Counted from the first letter of the stretch, positions 43,646 through 52,978 are shown. The stretch: DNA of 64,000 nucleotides from Proteiniborus sp. DW1 (GCF_900095305.1 NZ_FMDO01000036.1:32419-96418); one strand, 5' to 3'. Translations and numbers: made by a program. Notes: generated by a model not told the origin, from the letters alone.

Positions 43646-45118
43646 CTATACAATTAAATCAATATTTCCTTCCGATGAATATAAGCCACCAACTATTTGT
43701 CTTATATCTTCTTCATAAGTTAAACTTCCAGCAGTTCTTTCAAGGCTCGGTTTTTTTGTCTTAATTCTCTGTGATTGTTTCCAGGCTTGTCCATTATTTT
43801 TATCAAATCCTGAATCTTTACCAACAGACACATCCAAAGCTTCAAAATTAAGTCCTAGTTCTTTCATGTTTTCTTTAAGGCTGTCTAAATTAGACTCTAT
43901 TAGTTGCTTAATGTTGTAATTTTCTACGAATGCTTTAGCAGTAATTACCCCTTTTTCTGTCGTTAATTTCAAGGATATCTCACCAAGAAAGTCTGGTTTA
44001 AGCTTAATTCTAATTTCATCTGTATTGTCCATATCAATCTTCACTTTCTCAACAATTTGTTCAAAGATATCCTCTTTGTTAAATATTATATTTCTCTCAT
44101 GCTGTATAGTATCTAATACATTGTCAATTATTTTTCCATTATAGTTACTATTATAGTTATGATTATGAGAGAATATATTTGGGTCTTTAATTTCAATAGT
44201 TGTCTGAACATCTAGCTCATCAGCAAACTTTAGCTTATCTTTGTCTGCAAAGTCATTCTCATCATTTTTATCTTTTATTAAAGTAGCTTTCACATCAAAA
44301 TTAGCTTCAGCTTTGGTATCAGTTGTTTGATCAAAATCTCTATCTTCTTCATTAGCATGTATTTTTGATAAAAGATTATTTGAATTTAACTCTTCAGAAG
44401 TATTTTCTCCTGATATTTCAGTTTCTACGCTAGGTAAGGAGCTTTCTTTTTCTTCTGCAACTACTGCTGAATCAACTTGGAGTGCTTTATTATCAAATTT
44501 AACTGTAGCCTCATTATCTGATTCCTGCAAATCAATCACTTCAAAATTCTCGATAGCTTTAGACGATTCAGTCAATATTTTATAATTTTGATTTAATCCT
44601 ATATCTTCCTCTAAATCATTTACGTCTATTAAGCTAACAAAAGACTCATCAACCAACTCACTTTCAGTTAGTTCCTTTGTAATCCCATCAAGTTCTTGAA
44701 CCTTATCATAATGTGCAGTATCTAATAAAAGTGAAGCTAAATAGTCGTAGATATAGTTTGCATCGTTTTTTTCACTATTCTCTTCAGTAGAAGCTGTTTT
44801 TTCTTCGATATCTGCTTTATCTGTTCTAGGTTCCTTAATCTGCTTAGTAGGTGTAGAAGCATTCTCTTTTAATTTACCATTAATTGAACTATTTGTATTT
44901 TGCTTCTCTTTTATGTTTTGGTTTTTATAATTAATTGAACTAGCTTTTGAATTATAACCATTAGAAAATTGATTATCTGCAGTATCTTTTTTTCGATTCA
45001 AAATCTCCTCAAAAGCCCCTTTCTTATCTCTTCCATTAGTTTTCGCTTGATTATTTATTTCTTTTTCTTTATTGACACTAGTCTTAGATAGAGATAAAAG
45101 AAAGTTATTAGTTATCAT
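43646..45118 (-). CDS. fliK: Flagellar hook-length control protein FliK
   Basis: About 490 residues. The first 370 residues are low-complexity, rich in Asn, Glu, Asp, Ser and Lys, as is typical of the ruler part. The C-terminal Flg_hook domain is well kept: EIRIKLKPDFLGEISLKLTT and AKAFVENYNIKQLIESNLDS, LKENMKELGLNFEALDVSVG. It measures hook length and triggers the FlhB switch. Start at ATG 45118 behind AGGAGGTGAAAAAA; GTG at 45127 overlaps the ribosome binding site. Confidence 0.92.
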   Translation of the reverse strand: MITNNFLLSLSKTSVNKEKEINNQAKTNGRDKKGAFEEILNRKKDTADNQFSNGYNSKASSINYKNQNIKEKQNTNSSINGKLKENASTPTKQIKEPRTDKADIEEKTASTEENSEKNDANYIYDYLASLLLDTAHYDKVQELDGITKELTESELVDESFVSLIDVNDLEEDIGLNQNYKILTESSKAIENFEVIDLQESDNEATVKFDNKALQVDSAVVAEEKESSLPSVETEISGENTSEELNSNNLLSKIHANEEDRDFDQTTDTKAEANFDVKATLIKDKNDENDFADKDKLKFADELDVQTTIEIKDPNIFSHNHNYNSNYNGKIIDNVLDTIQHERNIIFNKEDIFEQIVEKVKIDMDNTDEIRIKLKPDFLGEISLKLTTEKGVITAKAFVENYNIKQLIESNLDSLKENMKELGLNFEALDVSVGKDSGFDKNNGQAWKQSQRIKTKKPSLERTAGSLTYEEDIRQIVGGLYSSEGNIDLIV

Positions 45119-45148
45119 TTTTTTCACCTCCTTTCAATATTCTGTCTT

Positions 45149-46369
45149 TTATTGAATAGCAAGTTCTCTTGTAATAATAGCTGCTTCACTAGGTTCCATA
45201 TTGCTTAAAACTTGTGATACCTTTTGATTTTTCATATTCCTTAGTACATCTAAGATAATAGTAGCATCTGATATAGTGTAAATTTGGCTCTCATCTATTT
45301 CAAAAGCAGTTACAGTATCATTGTTTTTTATCATCTTATCTACTATTCGAACTACGTCTACGGGTTCCATTCTTTCATATAACATTACTAGCTCTGCTAT
45401 TTTTTTATCGTATTGCTTTTTAAAATTTAAAGTCTCAATGATTTTTACAGATCTAGATTCGTCTTCTTTTAATAGTTCTTCTAGCGTCTCAATTTTTGAA
45501 ATAATTTCATTTACGAACTCATTATCTGCATTAATTAGTATTTCTGCAGCTTTACTTATACTGAGATTCATGTAAATAGTCGATAATTCATCTGTTTTAA
45601 ATATATCTGTATTACCTATTTCTGAAAAAGCCCTGTCACTTTCCATTGCTTCATACACTTTTGCTTTTCTTATCAGTTCTTCATTTCTTTTTTCCTTTTG
45701 AAGCAAAATAGAGTCAATTTCCTTTCTTTTTCCTGTATCCATACTTGATAAAACTCTCGTTTTTATATCGGGTTCAATATAGTAAAGAACATCTGCAGCA
45801 ATACTTGAGTTCATATTTGCAAAAACTTTGGTTAGTTTTTCTTTACTATCTCTTGCATTCATCATTTCAACTTCTTTAATGATTAAGTTTAGTTCTAATC
45901 TTTCTAATCTTTTTATTTCTTCACTTAAAGCTGTTTCCTGCTCAAGTTTTATTTCATCATATAAAGTGTGTAACAAATCTTTTCGCAGTTCAATGTTTCT
46001 CACTAGTTTAATTATGTTTTTAGTTTTGTTAGTTGATTTCTGATTCATTCTTTTAATTACATTATTAAATAGTTCTTCGTCTGATTTTTTTACAATATAT
46101 AGCTTATCAGCTGAACTTTCATCCTCTATTGATAGATAGTAGTCTGCAAGAAAAAGCTCTTTTTCAGCCCTTTCACTTTCTGTAGGATACTTGCTAAAAT
46201 GCTCTCCTAATACGCCTGGAGTATCTCTAAGGAATTCATTTGTAGCCTTTTTAAAGTCACTATTAACCAAATATACTACTACAAAAACTGTTGCAGGTAT
46301 CATTATAAATACCAAGGCAAATATGAGTACTGTTTTTAACATTTCTTTGCTCTTTTTTTCTTTAGGCAT
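45149..46369 (-). CDS. Membrane protein with MgtE-N-like domain, flagellar (MotE/FlbB-like)
   Basis: A 406-residue protein. One membrane helix (about 10-33, VLIFALVFIMIPATVFVVVY) is followed by a long coiled coil (about 105-180, and again about 220-250) and MgtE N-terminal-like modules (IAADVLYYIEPDIKTRVLSS; VVRIVDKMIKNNDT; VSQVLSNMEPSEAAIITREL). The gene is between fliJ and fliK, where the MotE-like chaperone of MotC or the FlbB protein of other phyla sits, and Bacillus has ylxF. It is about twice the length of YlxF. A stator or basal-body role is an inference. Confidence 0.7.
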   Translation of the reverse strand: MPKEKKSKEMLKTVLIFALVFIMIPATVFVVVYLVNSDFKKATNEFLRDTPGVLGEHFSKYPTESERAEKELFLADYYLSIEDESSADKLYIVKKSDEELFNNVIKRMNQKSTNKTKNIIKLVRNIELRKDLLHTLYDEIKLEQETALSEEIKRLERLELNLIIKEVEMMNARDSKEKLTKVFANMNSSIAADVLYYIEPDIKTRVLSSMDTGKRKEIDSILLQKEKRNEELIRKAKVYEAMESDRAFSEIGNTDIFKTDELSTIYMNLSISKAAEILINADNEFVNEIISKIETLEELLKEDESRSVKIIETLNFKKQYDKKIAELVMLYERMEPVDVVRIVDKMIKNNDTVTAFEIDESQIYTISDATIILDVLRNMKNQKVSQVLSNMEPSEAAIITRELAIQ

Positions 46370-46381
46370 CTCTGTCCCCCA

Positions 46382-46819
46382 CTATTTAATACTGCTTTGA
46401 TAGCTAACAATCTGATCAATAATCTTATCATCTTCTTTTCTCATTTGATACAAATAGTTACTAAAATCTCTATTTTTTAAATTCTCAAGTGTCTTCTTTT
46501 CTATCGAAGAATTTATTAGTGTATTTCTTGCTTTTTCAACTTTTATTTGAGCTTTTTCCACAACTTCTTTTTGATTTGCTAGTTTTTCTTTAAGATTTAT
46601 TAGATATAGATTGTAGTTTTTTAAATCATTTATTGTAGCATTTGAAAGAATATTATCTCGTTTAGAAACAACTTTGTCTTTATGTGATAATATTTCTTCA
46701 AATATAATTACTTCATCATCAAGCTTTTTTTTGGCTTTGCCATATTCTACTTTGTTAATATCTTCAACTTTTTCTCTATATTCTAATACCTTTTCTAGTC
46801 TAAAGTTAAATTTCTCCAT
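46382..46819 (-). CDS. fliJ: Flagellar export chaperone FliJ
   Basis: A 145-residue coiled-coil protein. It starts FNFRLEKVLEYREKVED, the typical FliJ N-terminus, and is helical throughout with heptad charges to the C-terminus. FliJ joins the FliI ATPase ring like the gamma subunit of F1 and links it to FlhA. The gene directly follows fliI by 19 bp, the invariant order. Confidence 0.93.
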   Translation of the reverse strand: MEKFNFRLEKVLEYREKVEDINKVEYGKAKKKLDDEVIIFEEILSHKDKVVSKRDNILSNATINDLKNYNLYLINLKEKLANQKEVVEKAQIKVEKARNTLINSSIEKKTLENLKNRDFSNYLYQMRKEDDKIIDQIVSYQSSIK

Positions 46820-46838
46820 AATACCAGCTCCCTGTCAA

Positions 46839-48173
46839 TTAGTCAGTATTAGAACTATTAATTATATTTTTTATCATTTCAATTATCTCTTCAAAAGTGT
46901 AGTTTGAATCTTTATCTTGTTTTAAAAAGTCATGAATCTGGTCTATTATACTTATTGCCCTATCAATTTTAGGATTCGAGCCCATCTTGTAAGCGCCAAT
47001 ATTTATTAAATCCTCTGCCTCCCTATAAGTTGCTAAAATATCCTTTATTTCATTTGACATATTTATATGTTCCTTAGAGCATATATTGGGCATTACTCTA
47101 CTAACACTTTGTAATACATCAATTGCTGGATAATGATTTTGGTTTGCCAATTTTCTAGTAAGTACTATATGTCCATCTAATATACCCCTTACAGCATCTG
47201 TTATTGGCTCATTCATATCATCTCCATCTACCAATACTGTATATAGGCCTGTGATACTACCATTTGATGATGTGCCCGCTCTTTCAAGAAGCTTAGGTAG
47301 TACAGAGAACACTGATGGTGTAAAACCACGAGTTACTGGCGGTTCGCCAATAGCTAAGCCTATCTCTCTCTGAGCCATAGAGAATCTTGTTAAGGAATCC
47401 ATCATAAGCATAACGTTTTTGCCTCTATCTCTAAAATATTCAGCTATGGCAGTGGTTAGTAGGGCTCCTTTCATCCTAACTAAAGCGGGCTGATCTGAAG
47501 TAGCTACTACTACGACAGAATTTTTAAGCCCTTCTTCACCTAAGTCATTTTCAATAAATTCTCTTACTTCTCTACCTCTTTCACCTATAAGACCAATAAC
47601 ATTAATATCAGACTTTGCATTTCTTGCAATCATACCCATCAAGGTACTTTTACCTACTCCACTTCCTGCAAAAATTCCTATTCTTTGACCCATACCACAA
47701 GTTAACAATCCATCTATGGATTTAACACCTAAAGGCAGCACTTCAGAGATTTTTGTTCTTTGAAGTGGATTAGGAGGCATATTGGAAACAGGATACTTTC
47801 TAATTGTAAATATATCCCCTTTTCCATCCATTGGATTTCCCAGCCCATCCAATATCCTTCCTACTAATTCTTCTCCTACGCTAACCTGTAAAGTATGTCC
47901 ACTTGCAATCACTTTGCTCCCAGGACCAATTCCCTCCATATCTCCAAATGGCATTAGCAGAATTTTGTCTTCCTTGAATCCAACTACTTCAGCCATTATA
48001 TATCTATTAGAGTTAAAAGGCTTAATGTAGCATAACTCTCCAATATTTGACTGAGGACCTTTTGACTCTATCGTTAATCCTGTTACTTTTGTAATTTCAC
48101 CATTATATTTAATAAAATCTACACCTTCTATGGTATCTATATATTTTTGTAAATTGATAGTTTGCATAATCAT
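46839..48173 (-). CDS. fliI: Flagellum-specific ATPase FliI
   Basis: About 444 residues. FliI is an F1-beta-like ATPase that energises export. The N-terminal barrel is followed by Walker A IFAGSGVGKSTLMGMIAR, GERGREVREFIE, Walker B VMLMMDSLTRFSMAQREIGL and SGSITGLYTVLVDGDDMNEP-type catalytic loop (here NGSITGLYTVLVDGDD). The C-terminal helical domain is complete. The start is uncertain among GTG 48176, ATG 48173 and ATG 48167; ATG 48173 overlaps the fliH stop (TGATG). Confidence 0.96.
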   Translation of the reverse strand: MIMQTINLQKYIDTIEGVDFIKYNGEITKVTGLTIESKGPQSNIGELCYIKPFNSNRYIMAEVVGFKEDKILLMPFGDMEGIGPGSKVIASGHTLQVSVGEELVGRILDGLGNPMDGKGDIFTIRKYPVSNMPPNPLQRTKISEVLPLGVKSIDGLLTCGMGQRIGIFAGSGVGKSTLMGMIARNAKSDINVIGLIGERGREVREFIENDLGEEGLKNSVVVVATSDQPALVRMKGALLTTAIAEYFRDRGKNVMLMMDSLTRFSMAQREIGLAIGEPPVTRGFTPSVFSVLPKLLERAGTSSNGSITGLYTVLVDGDDMNEPITDAVRGILDGHIVLTRKLANQNHYPAIDVLQSVSRVMPNICSKEHINMSNEIKDILATYREAEDLINIGAYKMGSNPKIDRAISIIDQIHDFLKQDKDSNYTFEEIIEMIKNIINSSNTD

Positions 48174-48913
48174 CACTCACTGTTAAGTAAAGTAGTTAAA
48201 AGTTTTTTCATTTCTTCTATTTGCAAATCGACACTAACATCCACATTGCCCTTAGAACCTTCAATTATACAGCCACCTTTGGATAATGTAGAGTCTATTC
48301 TTACTTCTATATCCTCAATCAAATTTGCCTTGGCTAATATTCTCTGTTTAGACATTTCAACAATGTCATAATCGTCTTTAGAAACTTTAATAATTAGATT
48401 TTCTTTTACATTTAGACTATCTATTCCTTTTAATACTACTGAGATTATGGCTTCCTCGTCATCTATAATTTTCTGATTAATAATTTTTTCACATAGAGTT
48501 ATCACCATATTAACAACATCTTTTTCTATATTAGAAAGAACTATCTCTCTTTCTTTTAAATATCCTTTTTTAATCTCATTAGCTTCCCTTATTAATTCAT
48601 CAGAAGTTTCTTTTCCCTCAGCATAACCTTCATCATATCCTGCTTTATATCCTTCTCCTCTAGCCTTGTCACAAATGCTCTTTACTTTCAGATGTGTATC
48701 CTCAAGTATTTTTTCAGAATCCTTTATTGCTTTTGAAACTATTTTTCCTGCTTCAATTTTTGCATTTTCTACAATTGAGTTTGCTAGTTTTTTTGCTTCC
48801 GCTATCTTGTCAGCTAGTACCTCTGCACCTATATCCTGTTCGTGGCTTATAGATTCGGTTTTTTTAACAATCCTAACTTGAGAAGACTTAATAATACTAG
48901 ACAATGACATCAT
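48173..48913 (-). CDS. fliH: Flagellar assembly protein FliH
   Basis: A 246-residue FliH that inhibits FliI and tethers it to the C-ring. The N-terminal part is disordered, the middle is a long coiled coil (about 30-110, AEAKKLANSIVENAKIEAGK, GYKAGYDEGYAEGKETS), and the C-terminal domain resembles the V/F-ATPase delta/E subunit (VNMVITLCEKIINQKIIDDE, DSTLSKGGCIIEGSKGNVDV). It overlaps the end of fliG; a second ATG three bases later is equally possible as the start. Confidence 0.92.
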   Translation of the reverse strand: MMSLSSIIKSSQVRIVKKTESISHEQDIGAEVLADKIAEAKKLANSIVENAKIEAGKIVSKAIKDSEKILEDTHLKVKSICDKARGEGYKAGYDEGYAEGKETSDELIREANEIKKGYLKEREIVLSNIEKDVVNMVITLCEKIINQKIIDDEEAIISVVLKGIDSLNVKENLIIKVSKDDYDIVEMSKQRILAKANLIEDIEVRIDSTLSKGGCIIEGSKGNVDVSVDLQIEEMKKLLTTLLNSE

Positions 48914-49904
48914 CTCCTCCTCTAGGCGTTACTATTTCACCTTCTTCTTCTAGTTTTCTAATAACATTAACAATGTTTTGCTGAGCCTCTTCAATATCTT
49001 TAATTCTTACAGGTCCCATAAACTCCATATCTTCTTTAATCATTTCAACTAAACGCTTAGACATATTGCTGAAAACAACATCTCTAACTTCATCACTTGC
49101 ACTCTTAAGAGCAATAGCCCATTTGCTATTATCAATCTCTCTAACAAATCTTTGAATAGATCTACTATCAAGAGTTACTATATCTTCAAATACAAACATT
49201 CTCTTTCTAATTTCTTCAGATAGTTCTGCATCTTTTATATCAAGCTCTTCCATAATGTACTTCTCTGTACCTCTATCAACAGAATTAAGTATAGATACAA
49301 TTGTAGATAGTCCACCAGCTGCAGTGTAATCTTGCGAAACCAATGTTGAAAACTTGCTTTCTATTACACGTTCAATTTCTTTTATTACCTCAGGAGACGT
49401 TCTATCCATTACTGCAATTCTTCTTGCTACATCTGCCTGTTTATCAGCAGGTAGTTTGGCTAATATCTGTGCAGCTTGAGTAGGCATCAAATAAGCTAAA
49501 ATCAGTGCTATAGTTTGTGGATGCTCATTTTGTATATAGTTAAGTATTTGATTAGGGTCTGCCTTCCTAATAAATTCAAAGGGTCTCACTTGTAGTGAAG
49601 CAGTTAATTTATTAATAATATCAACTGCTTTTTGAGAGCCTAAAGCTCTCTCCAATACATCCTTTGCATAATTAATGCCACCTTCAGATATGTACTCCTG
49701 TGCTAGGCATAGCTGATAAAAACTATCTAGAACGCTATCCTTTTCTTCAGGCGAAACAACTCTCATGTTTGCTATTTCAAGGGTTAACTCTTCAATTTCC
49801 TCATCGGTTAAGTGTTTGAAAATTTCTGCTGATTTCTGCGGTCCAAGAGTTATTAAAAGGACTGCCGCCTTCTCTTTACCCTTCATAGTTTGTTTTCTAG
49901 ACAT
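48897..49904 (-). CDS. fliG: Flagellar motor switch protein FliG
   Basis: About 335 residues. Three helical domains: FliG-N (KEKAAVLLITLGPQKSAEIF), middle (EHPQTIALILAYLMPTQAAQ, the EHPQT hallmark) and C-terminal torque domain with charged residues in DSRSIQRFVREIDNSKWAIA and LKSASDEVRDVVFSNMSKR. It contacts MotA and turns ion flow into rotation. The ATG at 49904 follows GAGGTGAAAAT; the longer frame starting at 49925 begins inside fliF. Confidence 0.97.
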   Translation of the reverse strand: MSRKQTMKGKEKAAVLLITLGPQKSAEIFKHLTDEEIEELTLEIANMRVVSPEEKDSVLDSFYQLCLAQEYISEGGINYAKDVLERALGSQKAVDIINKLTASLQVRPFEFIRKADPNQILNYIQNEHPQTIALILAYLMPTQAAQILAKLPADKQADVARRIAVMDRTSPEVIKEIERVIESKFSTLVSQDYTAAGGLSTIVSILNSVDRGTEKYIMEELDIKDAELSEEIRKRMFVFEDIVTLDSRSIQRFVREIDNSKWAIALKSASDEVRDVVFSNMSKRLVEMIKEDMEFMGPVRIKDIEEAQQNIVNVIRKLEEEGEIVTPRGGDDVIV

Positions 49905-49914
49905 ATTTTCACCT

Positions 49915-51456
49915 CTAATCCTCATTCAACCAAGTTCTTAAAAGTTGTGCCACAGCATCAGGTTTTTTGTCAACAAATTTGCTAATCTGTTCTTTAACCT
50001 TAGATTTTTCAGAATCAAAATCAATGTCTTCAACAATAGCCATTTCACTAGCCTTTTGTTCTATTATTTCATTGATGTCAGCCTCTTCACGTTTTCTTCT
50101 TCTAATAATTATTACTGTAGCCACTCCACCAATAATCGGTATTGCTAAGAGCAAATACCAAAGCCAAGATTGTCCGCTTTCTTCCACTTTTTTTACAAGA
50201 TTATCTTCAGCTAATAATGTATCGTTAAACTTCATAGCACTTACTTCAACTTGCTTTGTATCAAGACCAGTTGCTGCATAAATTAAGTCAGCAATTTCCT
50301 TCCTGAAATCATCGGTTAATTCACTATCAGGTAAGGCATCTTTATTTAATATGATAGCAACAGTTATAGACTCAACTTGTCCAGGTGCTCTCCTTATTTG
50401 CTTATTTATCTCATTTAATTCAAAGTTAATAGTCTCACTTGCTTTATTGTACTTCGAATTTTCGCCATTTTGTTGAACATAATCTGTAATATCATCAACA
50501 TTTGAATCTACACCAGGTATGCCACCCTCTATCATGTTTTCCATTTGTTCTTCAATTTTTTCCATGCTTCTTACTAAGCCTTCTTCCATGCCTTCAACAG
50601 GTGGATTAAATTCTTGTATACTGGTAAATTCTGAATCAAAGTTTACTTTTACTCCTGATCTTACGACAACATTACCGTACCCAAAAACACTCTCAAGAAA
50701 ATCCTTAATACTCTTATTGATCCTTTCCTGTATCCCTTGTTGCATATTAAGCTGTTCAGTTAAGTCAAACTCCTCTTGATTTTCGTCCGTAACTGTCAAA
50801 ACTCTTCCTGAATCATCAACAACAGAAACATTTTCAGGTTCCATACCTACTGCTCTTCCTACATGGTCTTGAATTCCTCGTACTTGGTTTGCAGTTAATG
50901 TCTTCCCTCTAGAAAGAGTAACAAATACTGATGCAGAGGGTTTTTCGGCATTATTTAAAATATAGCTAGTGCTTTCTGGTATATTTAAAAAAACTGAAGC
51001 TTCCTCTACCCCATCTATTTTTTCAATATCTAAAGCCAAATCATTTTCGCGCCCATAATTCGCCCTTTGCTTTTTATCATATTCGGTCATTGTCCAACTT
51101 GAGTCATTTAATGCATCTTCTCTACCATATCTTCCTTTAGGTATACCTTCAGCAGCCAATTCCATTTTTGCCTTACTTACCATATTTTCAGGAACTAGTA
51201 TAGTAGTTCCATTATTCTCGTCCTTCCACTGTATATTAATTTCATCAAGCTTTTTTGTAACTGTTGCTGCCTCACTTAAATTTAAACCACTATAAAGCAC
51301 AGTATACTTGGTTCTAGTAATAAAGAGAATTAGTGCAGTTATACTAATAAGTAATAGTAAGCTTCCAACTATTAGCTTGATTTTTTTCTTTTTTTCGAGG
51401 TTATTCCAAAACTCATTTAATTGCCCTGTCATTTGCTGTATGGATTCTCCCACCAC
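49915..51456 (-). CDS. fliF: Flagellar MS-ring protein FliF
   Basis: A 513-residue FliF. Two membrane helices flank the periplasm-facing domains: about 26-47 (LIVGSLLLLISITALILFI) and about 430-452 (WLWYLLLAIPIIGGVATVIII). Between them are RBM domains with YTVLYSGLNLSEAATVTKKL, EGIPKGRYGREDAL and ASVFVTLSRGKTLTANQVRGI. The C-terminal tail (FVDKKPDAVAQLLRTWLNED) binds FliG. The start is one of two adjacent GTG codons after GAGGTGA. It follows fliE. Confidence 0.97.
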   Translation of the reverse strand: MVGESIQQMTGQLNEFWNNLEKKKKIKLIVGSLLLLISITALILFITRTKYTVLYSGLNLSEAATVTKKLDEINIQWKDENNGTTILVPENMVSKAKMELAAEGIPKGRYGREDALNDSSWTMTEYDKKQRANYGRENDLALDIEKIDGVEEASVFLNIPESTSYILNNAEKPSASVFVTLSRGKTLTANQVRGIQDHVGRAVGMEPENVSVVDDSGRVLTVTDENQEEFDLTEQLNMQQGIQERINKSIKDFLESVFGYGNVVVRSGVKVNFDSEFTSIQEFNPPVEGMEEGLVRSMEKIEEQMENMIEGGIPGVDSNVDDITDYVQQNGENSKYNKASETINFELNEINKQIRRAPGQVESITVAIILNKDALPDSELTDDFRKEIADLIYAATGLDTKQVEVSAMKFNDTLLAEDNLVKKVEESGQSWLWYLLLAIPIIGGVATVIIIRRRKREEADINEIIEQKASEMAIVEDIDFDSEKSKVKEQISKFVDKKPDAVAQLLRTWLNED

Positions 51457-51482
51457 ATCACCTCATTTCTTACCATTTATTG

Positions 51483-51776
51483 TTATACTTGCATCCTCAT
51501 TATTTCTTTATAGGCATCGACTACCTTATTTCTAACGGTAAGAGTCATCTGAAGTGCTAATTTGGCTTTTTCTGAAGCTATTGTTACATCATGAACATTA
51601 TCAACTTGACCTAAAGCTAAAAGCTTTGTGTAATTATCTGAATCCTTTTGTAATTGATTAACTTCATCTAAAACACCTTTCAACACCTCATTAAAAGATG
51701 AAGTTTCGTTTGTTTTATTTGTAGATACACTGTTACTGTTTTTTATTAAAAAATCATTGATGTTTTCAATTCTCAT
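51483..51776 (-). CDS. fliE: Flagellar hook-basal body protein FliE
   Basis: A 97-residue FliE that joins the MS ring to the rod. SSFNEVLKGVLDEVNQLQKD, VHDVTIASEKAKLALQMTLT and RNKVVDAYKEIMRMQV are all typical; family length is about 100. It lies between flgC and fliF, the standard order. Confidence 0.96.
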   Translation of the reverse strand: MRIENINDFLIKNSNSVSTNKTNETSSFNEVLKGVLDEVNQLQKDSDNYTKLLALGQVDNVHDVTIASEKAKLALQMTLTVRNKVVDAYKEIMRMQV

Positions 51777-51788
51777 AATTCTCCTCCA

Positions 51789-52229
51789 TTAACGTCCTAT
51801 CTCTAAAGCTTTTAAAGCCATATTTTTAGACGAATTTATTGCACTCATATTTGCTTCATAAGCTCTTGTAGCAGATATCATATCTACCATTTCAGTAGTT
51901 ATATCAACATTAGGCATTTGCACATACCCATTATCATCGGCATCAGGATGACCTGGTTCATATATCTGTTTAAATGGAGTTTGATCTTCAATTATCTCAC
52001 TTACTTTTACACCCTTAGCATTATGTAATTTATTTGAGTACTTTGACAAATAAACTGAAAACGGCGACGTTTCATTTTGCTTAAATACTACCTTTTGTCT
52101 TCTATACGGAGTTCCACTGCTAGTTCGTGTTACATTAGCATTTGCAATATTTTTTGCAATTATCTCCATTCTTGTTCTTTCAGCAGTCATTCCAGTTGCA
52201 CTAATATCAATGGATTTAAATATTTTCAA
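51789..52229 (-). CDS. flgC: Flagellar basal-body rod protein FlgC
   Basis: A 146-residue proximal rod protein. The N-terminal helix SIDISATGMTAERTRMEIIA with KNIANANVTRT, the central YVQMPNVDITTEMVDMISAT and the C-terminal RAYEANMSAINSSKNMALKA are as in the family. It starts 2 bp after flgB, with which it forms the rod. Confidence 0.97.
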   Translation of the reverse strand: MKIFKSIDISATGMTAERTRMEIIAKNIANANVTRTSSGTPYRRQKVVFKQNETSPFSVYLSKYSNKLHNAKGVKVSEIIEDQTPFKQIYEPGHPDADDNGYVQMPNVDITTEMVDMISATRAYEANMSAINSSKNMALKALEIGR

Positions 52230-52231
52230 AA

Positions 52232-52636
52232 TTATCTACCTCCTTCGTTTATTACAGAATAAATAGAATCAAATTGCCTTGATATTTGTCTACTTATAGC
52301 ACTATAATAGATTTCATTCTTTGCTCTTTCTGCTATCTCAACATCAATATTCACACCATTTTCATCTCTTCTAACAGAGTAATTTCTGTTTTCTTTAACA
52401 ATTGAATCTAAGCTGAAACTTTGACTTCCTTTAATATGTCTGTTGTTAGTAGTATAAAGTTTTAATCTGTTTTTTTCTAACTCATCTTTCAGCAAACCCT
52501 CAAAATCAACTGTTTTTCTTTTATACCCTGGAGTATTGACGTTTGCGATATTGTCTGAAATAGCAATATGCCTTAAAGACGCACCATCAAGAGCTATTTT
52601 AAGAAAATCCGCTGTGTTAAATAACCTATTGATCAC
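52232..52636 (-). CDS. flgB: Flagellar basal-body rod protein FlgB
   Basis: About 134 residues. FlgB is the first proximal rod protein. It shows LKIALDGASLRHIAISDNIA and NVNTPGYKRKTVDFEGLL, then VNIDVEIAERAKNEIYYSAI with RQISRQFDSIYSVINEGGR at the C-terminus. The start is GTG at 52636 after AAGGGTGATA; a GTG nine bases upstream overlaps that site. It is the first gene of the flagellar operon, right behind codY as in Bacillus. Confidence 0.95.
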   Translation of the reverse strand: MINRLFNTADFLKIALDGASLRHIAISDNIANVNTPGYKRKTVDFEGLLKDELEKNRLKLYTTNNRHIKGSQSFSLDSIVKENRNYSVRRDENGVNIDVEIAERAKNEIYYSAISRQISRQFDSIYSVINEGGR

Positions 52637-52714
52637 AACTATCACCCTTCTATAAATTTAGTACATATTTTTTTGATAATTCTACTATAACTTTAATAAT
52701 TCTTCCTAAAAATG

Positions 52715-52777
52715 TTTATTAGTCTTATCTCTTGTATGCTTATTATCTCTTGTATATTTATTAGTCTTATCTCTTGT
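52715..52777 (-). repeat. Direct repeats in the flagellar operon leader
   Basis: A 21-bp sequence, TTTATTAGTCTTATCTCTTGT on the plus strand without its last base shown here as a unit (52715-52735), recurs exactly at 52757-52777. A shortened copy lacking the AGTCT part lies between them at 52740-52755. In RNA orientation each copy contains ACAAGAGAUAA. The copies lie after the predicted transcription start, in the untranslated leader. Confidence 0.8.
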
Positions 52778-52813
52778 TTCTTTTCTTTTAAGAGTATCAC
52801 ATAATTTACTATT

Positions 52814-52842
52814 ATTCTATTTAATTTTCACTTTTCCTTCAA
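52814..52842 (-). promoter_or_regulatory. Sigma-A-like promoter of the flagellar/chemotaxis operon
   Basis: Minus-strand TTGAAG (52842-52837), a 17-bp spacer and TAGAAT (52819-52814). The spacer contains GAAAATT, half of the CodY consensus AATTTTCWGAAAATT. Predicted start of transcription is near 52807, giving a leader of about 170 bases before flgB. No sigma-D-type (TAAA-N15-GCCGATAT) promoter was seen here. Confidence 0.6.
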
Positions 52843-52935
52843 TTTTGCACAATTTTTTATGTTTTTTTCTCCATTTAGTGCTTAAGCCCCAGATATTTTA
52901 CACATTATCCCATTAAACAACAAATACAAAATAGG

Positions 52936-52978
52936 AAAAATAAAAGCTTCCGCAGAAGAATTAAACATACGGAAGCTT
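52936..52978 (-). terminator. Second terminator after codY
   Basis: AAGCTTCCG (52978-52970) pairs perfectly with CGGAAGCTT (52952-52944) around a 17-base loop and is followed on the minus strand by TTATTTTTCC. It backs up the terminator at the codY stop. Confidence 0.8.

Noticed and set aside
52715..52777. Possible CRISPR-like repeats
   Set aside because: Only two full copies, the third is shortened, spacers are unequal and short, there is no cas gene, and the copies lie in an operon leader.
52637..52935. Cyclic di-GMP riboswitch in the flagellar leader
   Set aside because: The conserved core sequences of known classes are absent, although a PilZ protein in the operon made this worth checking.
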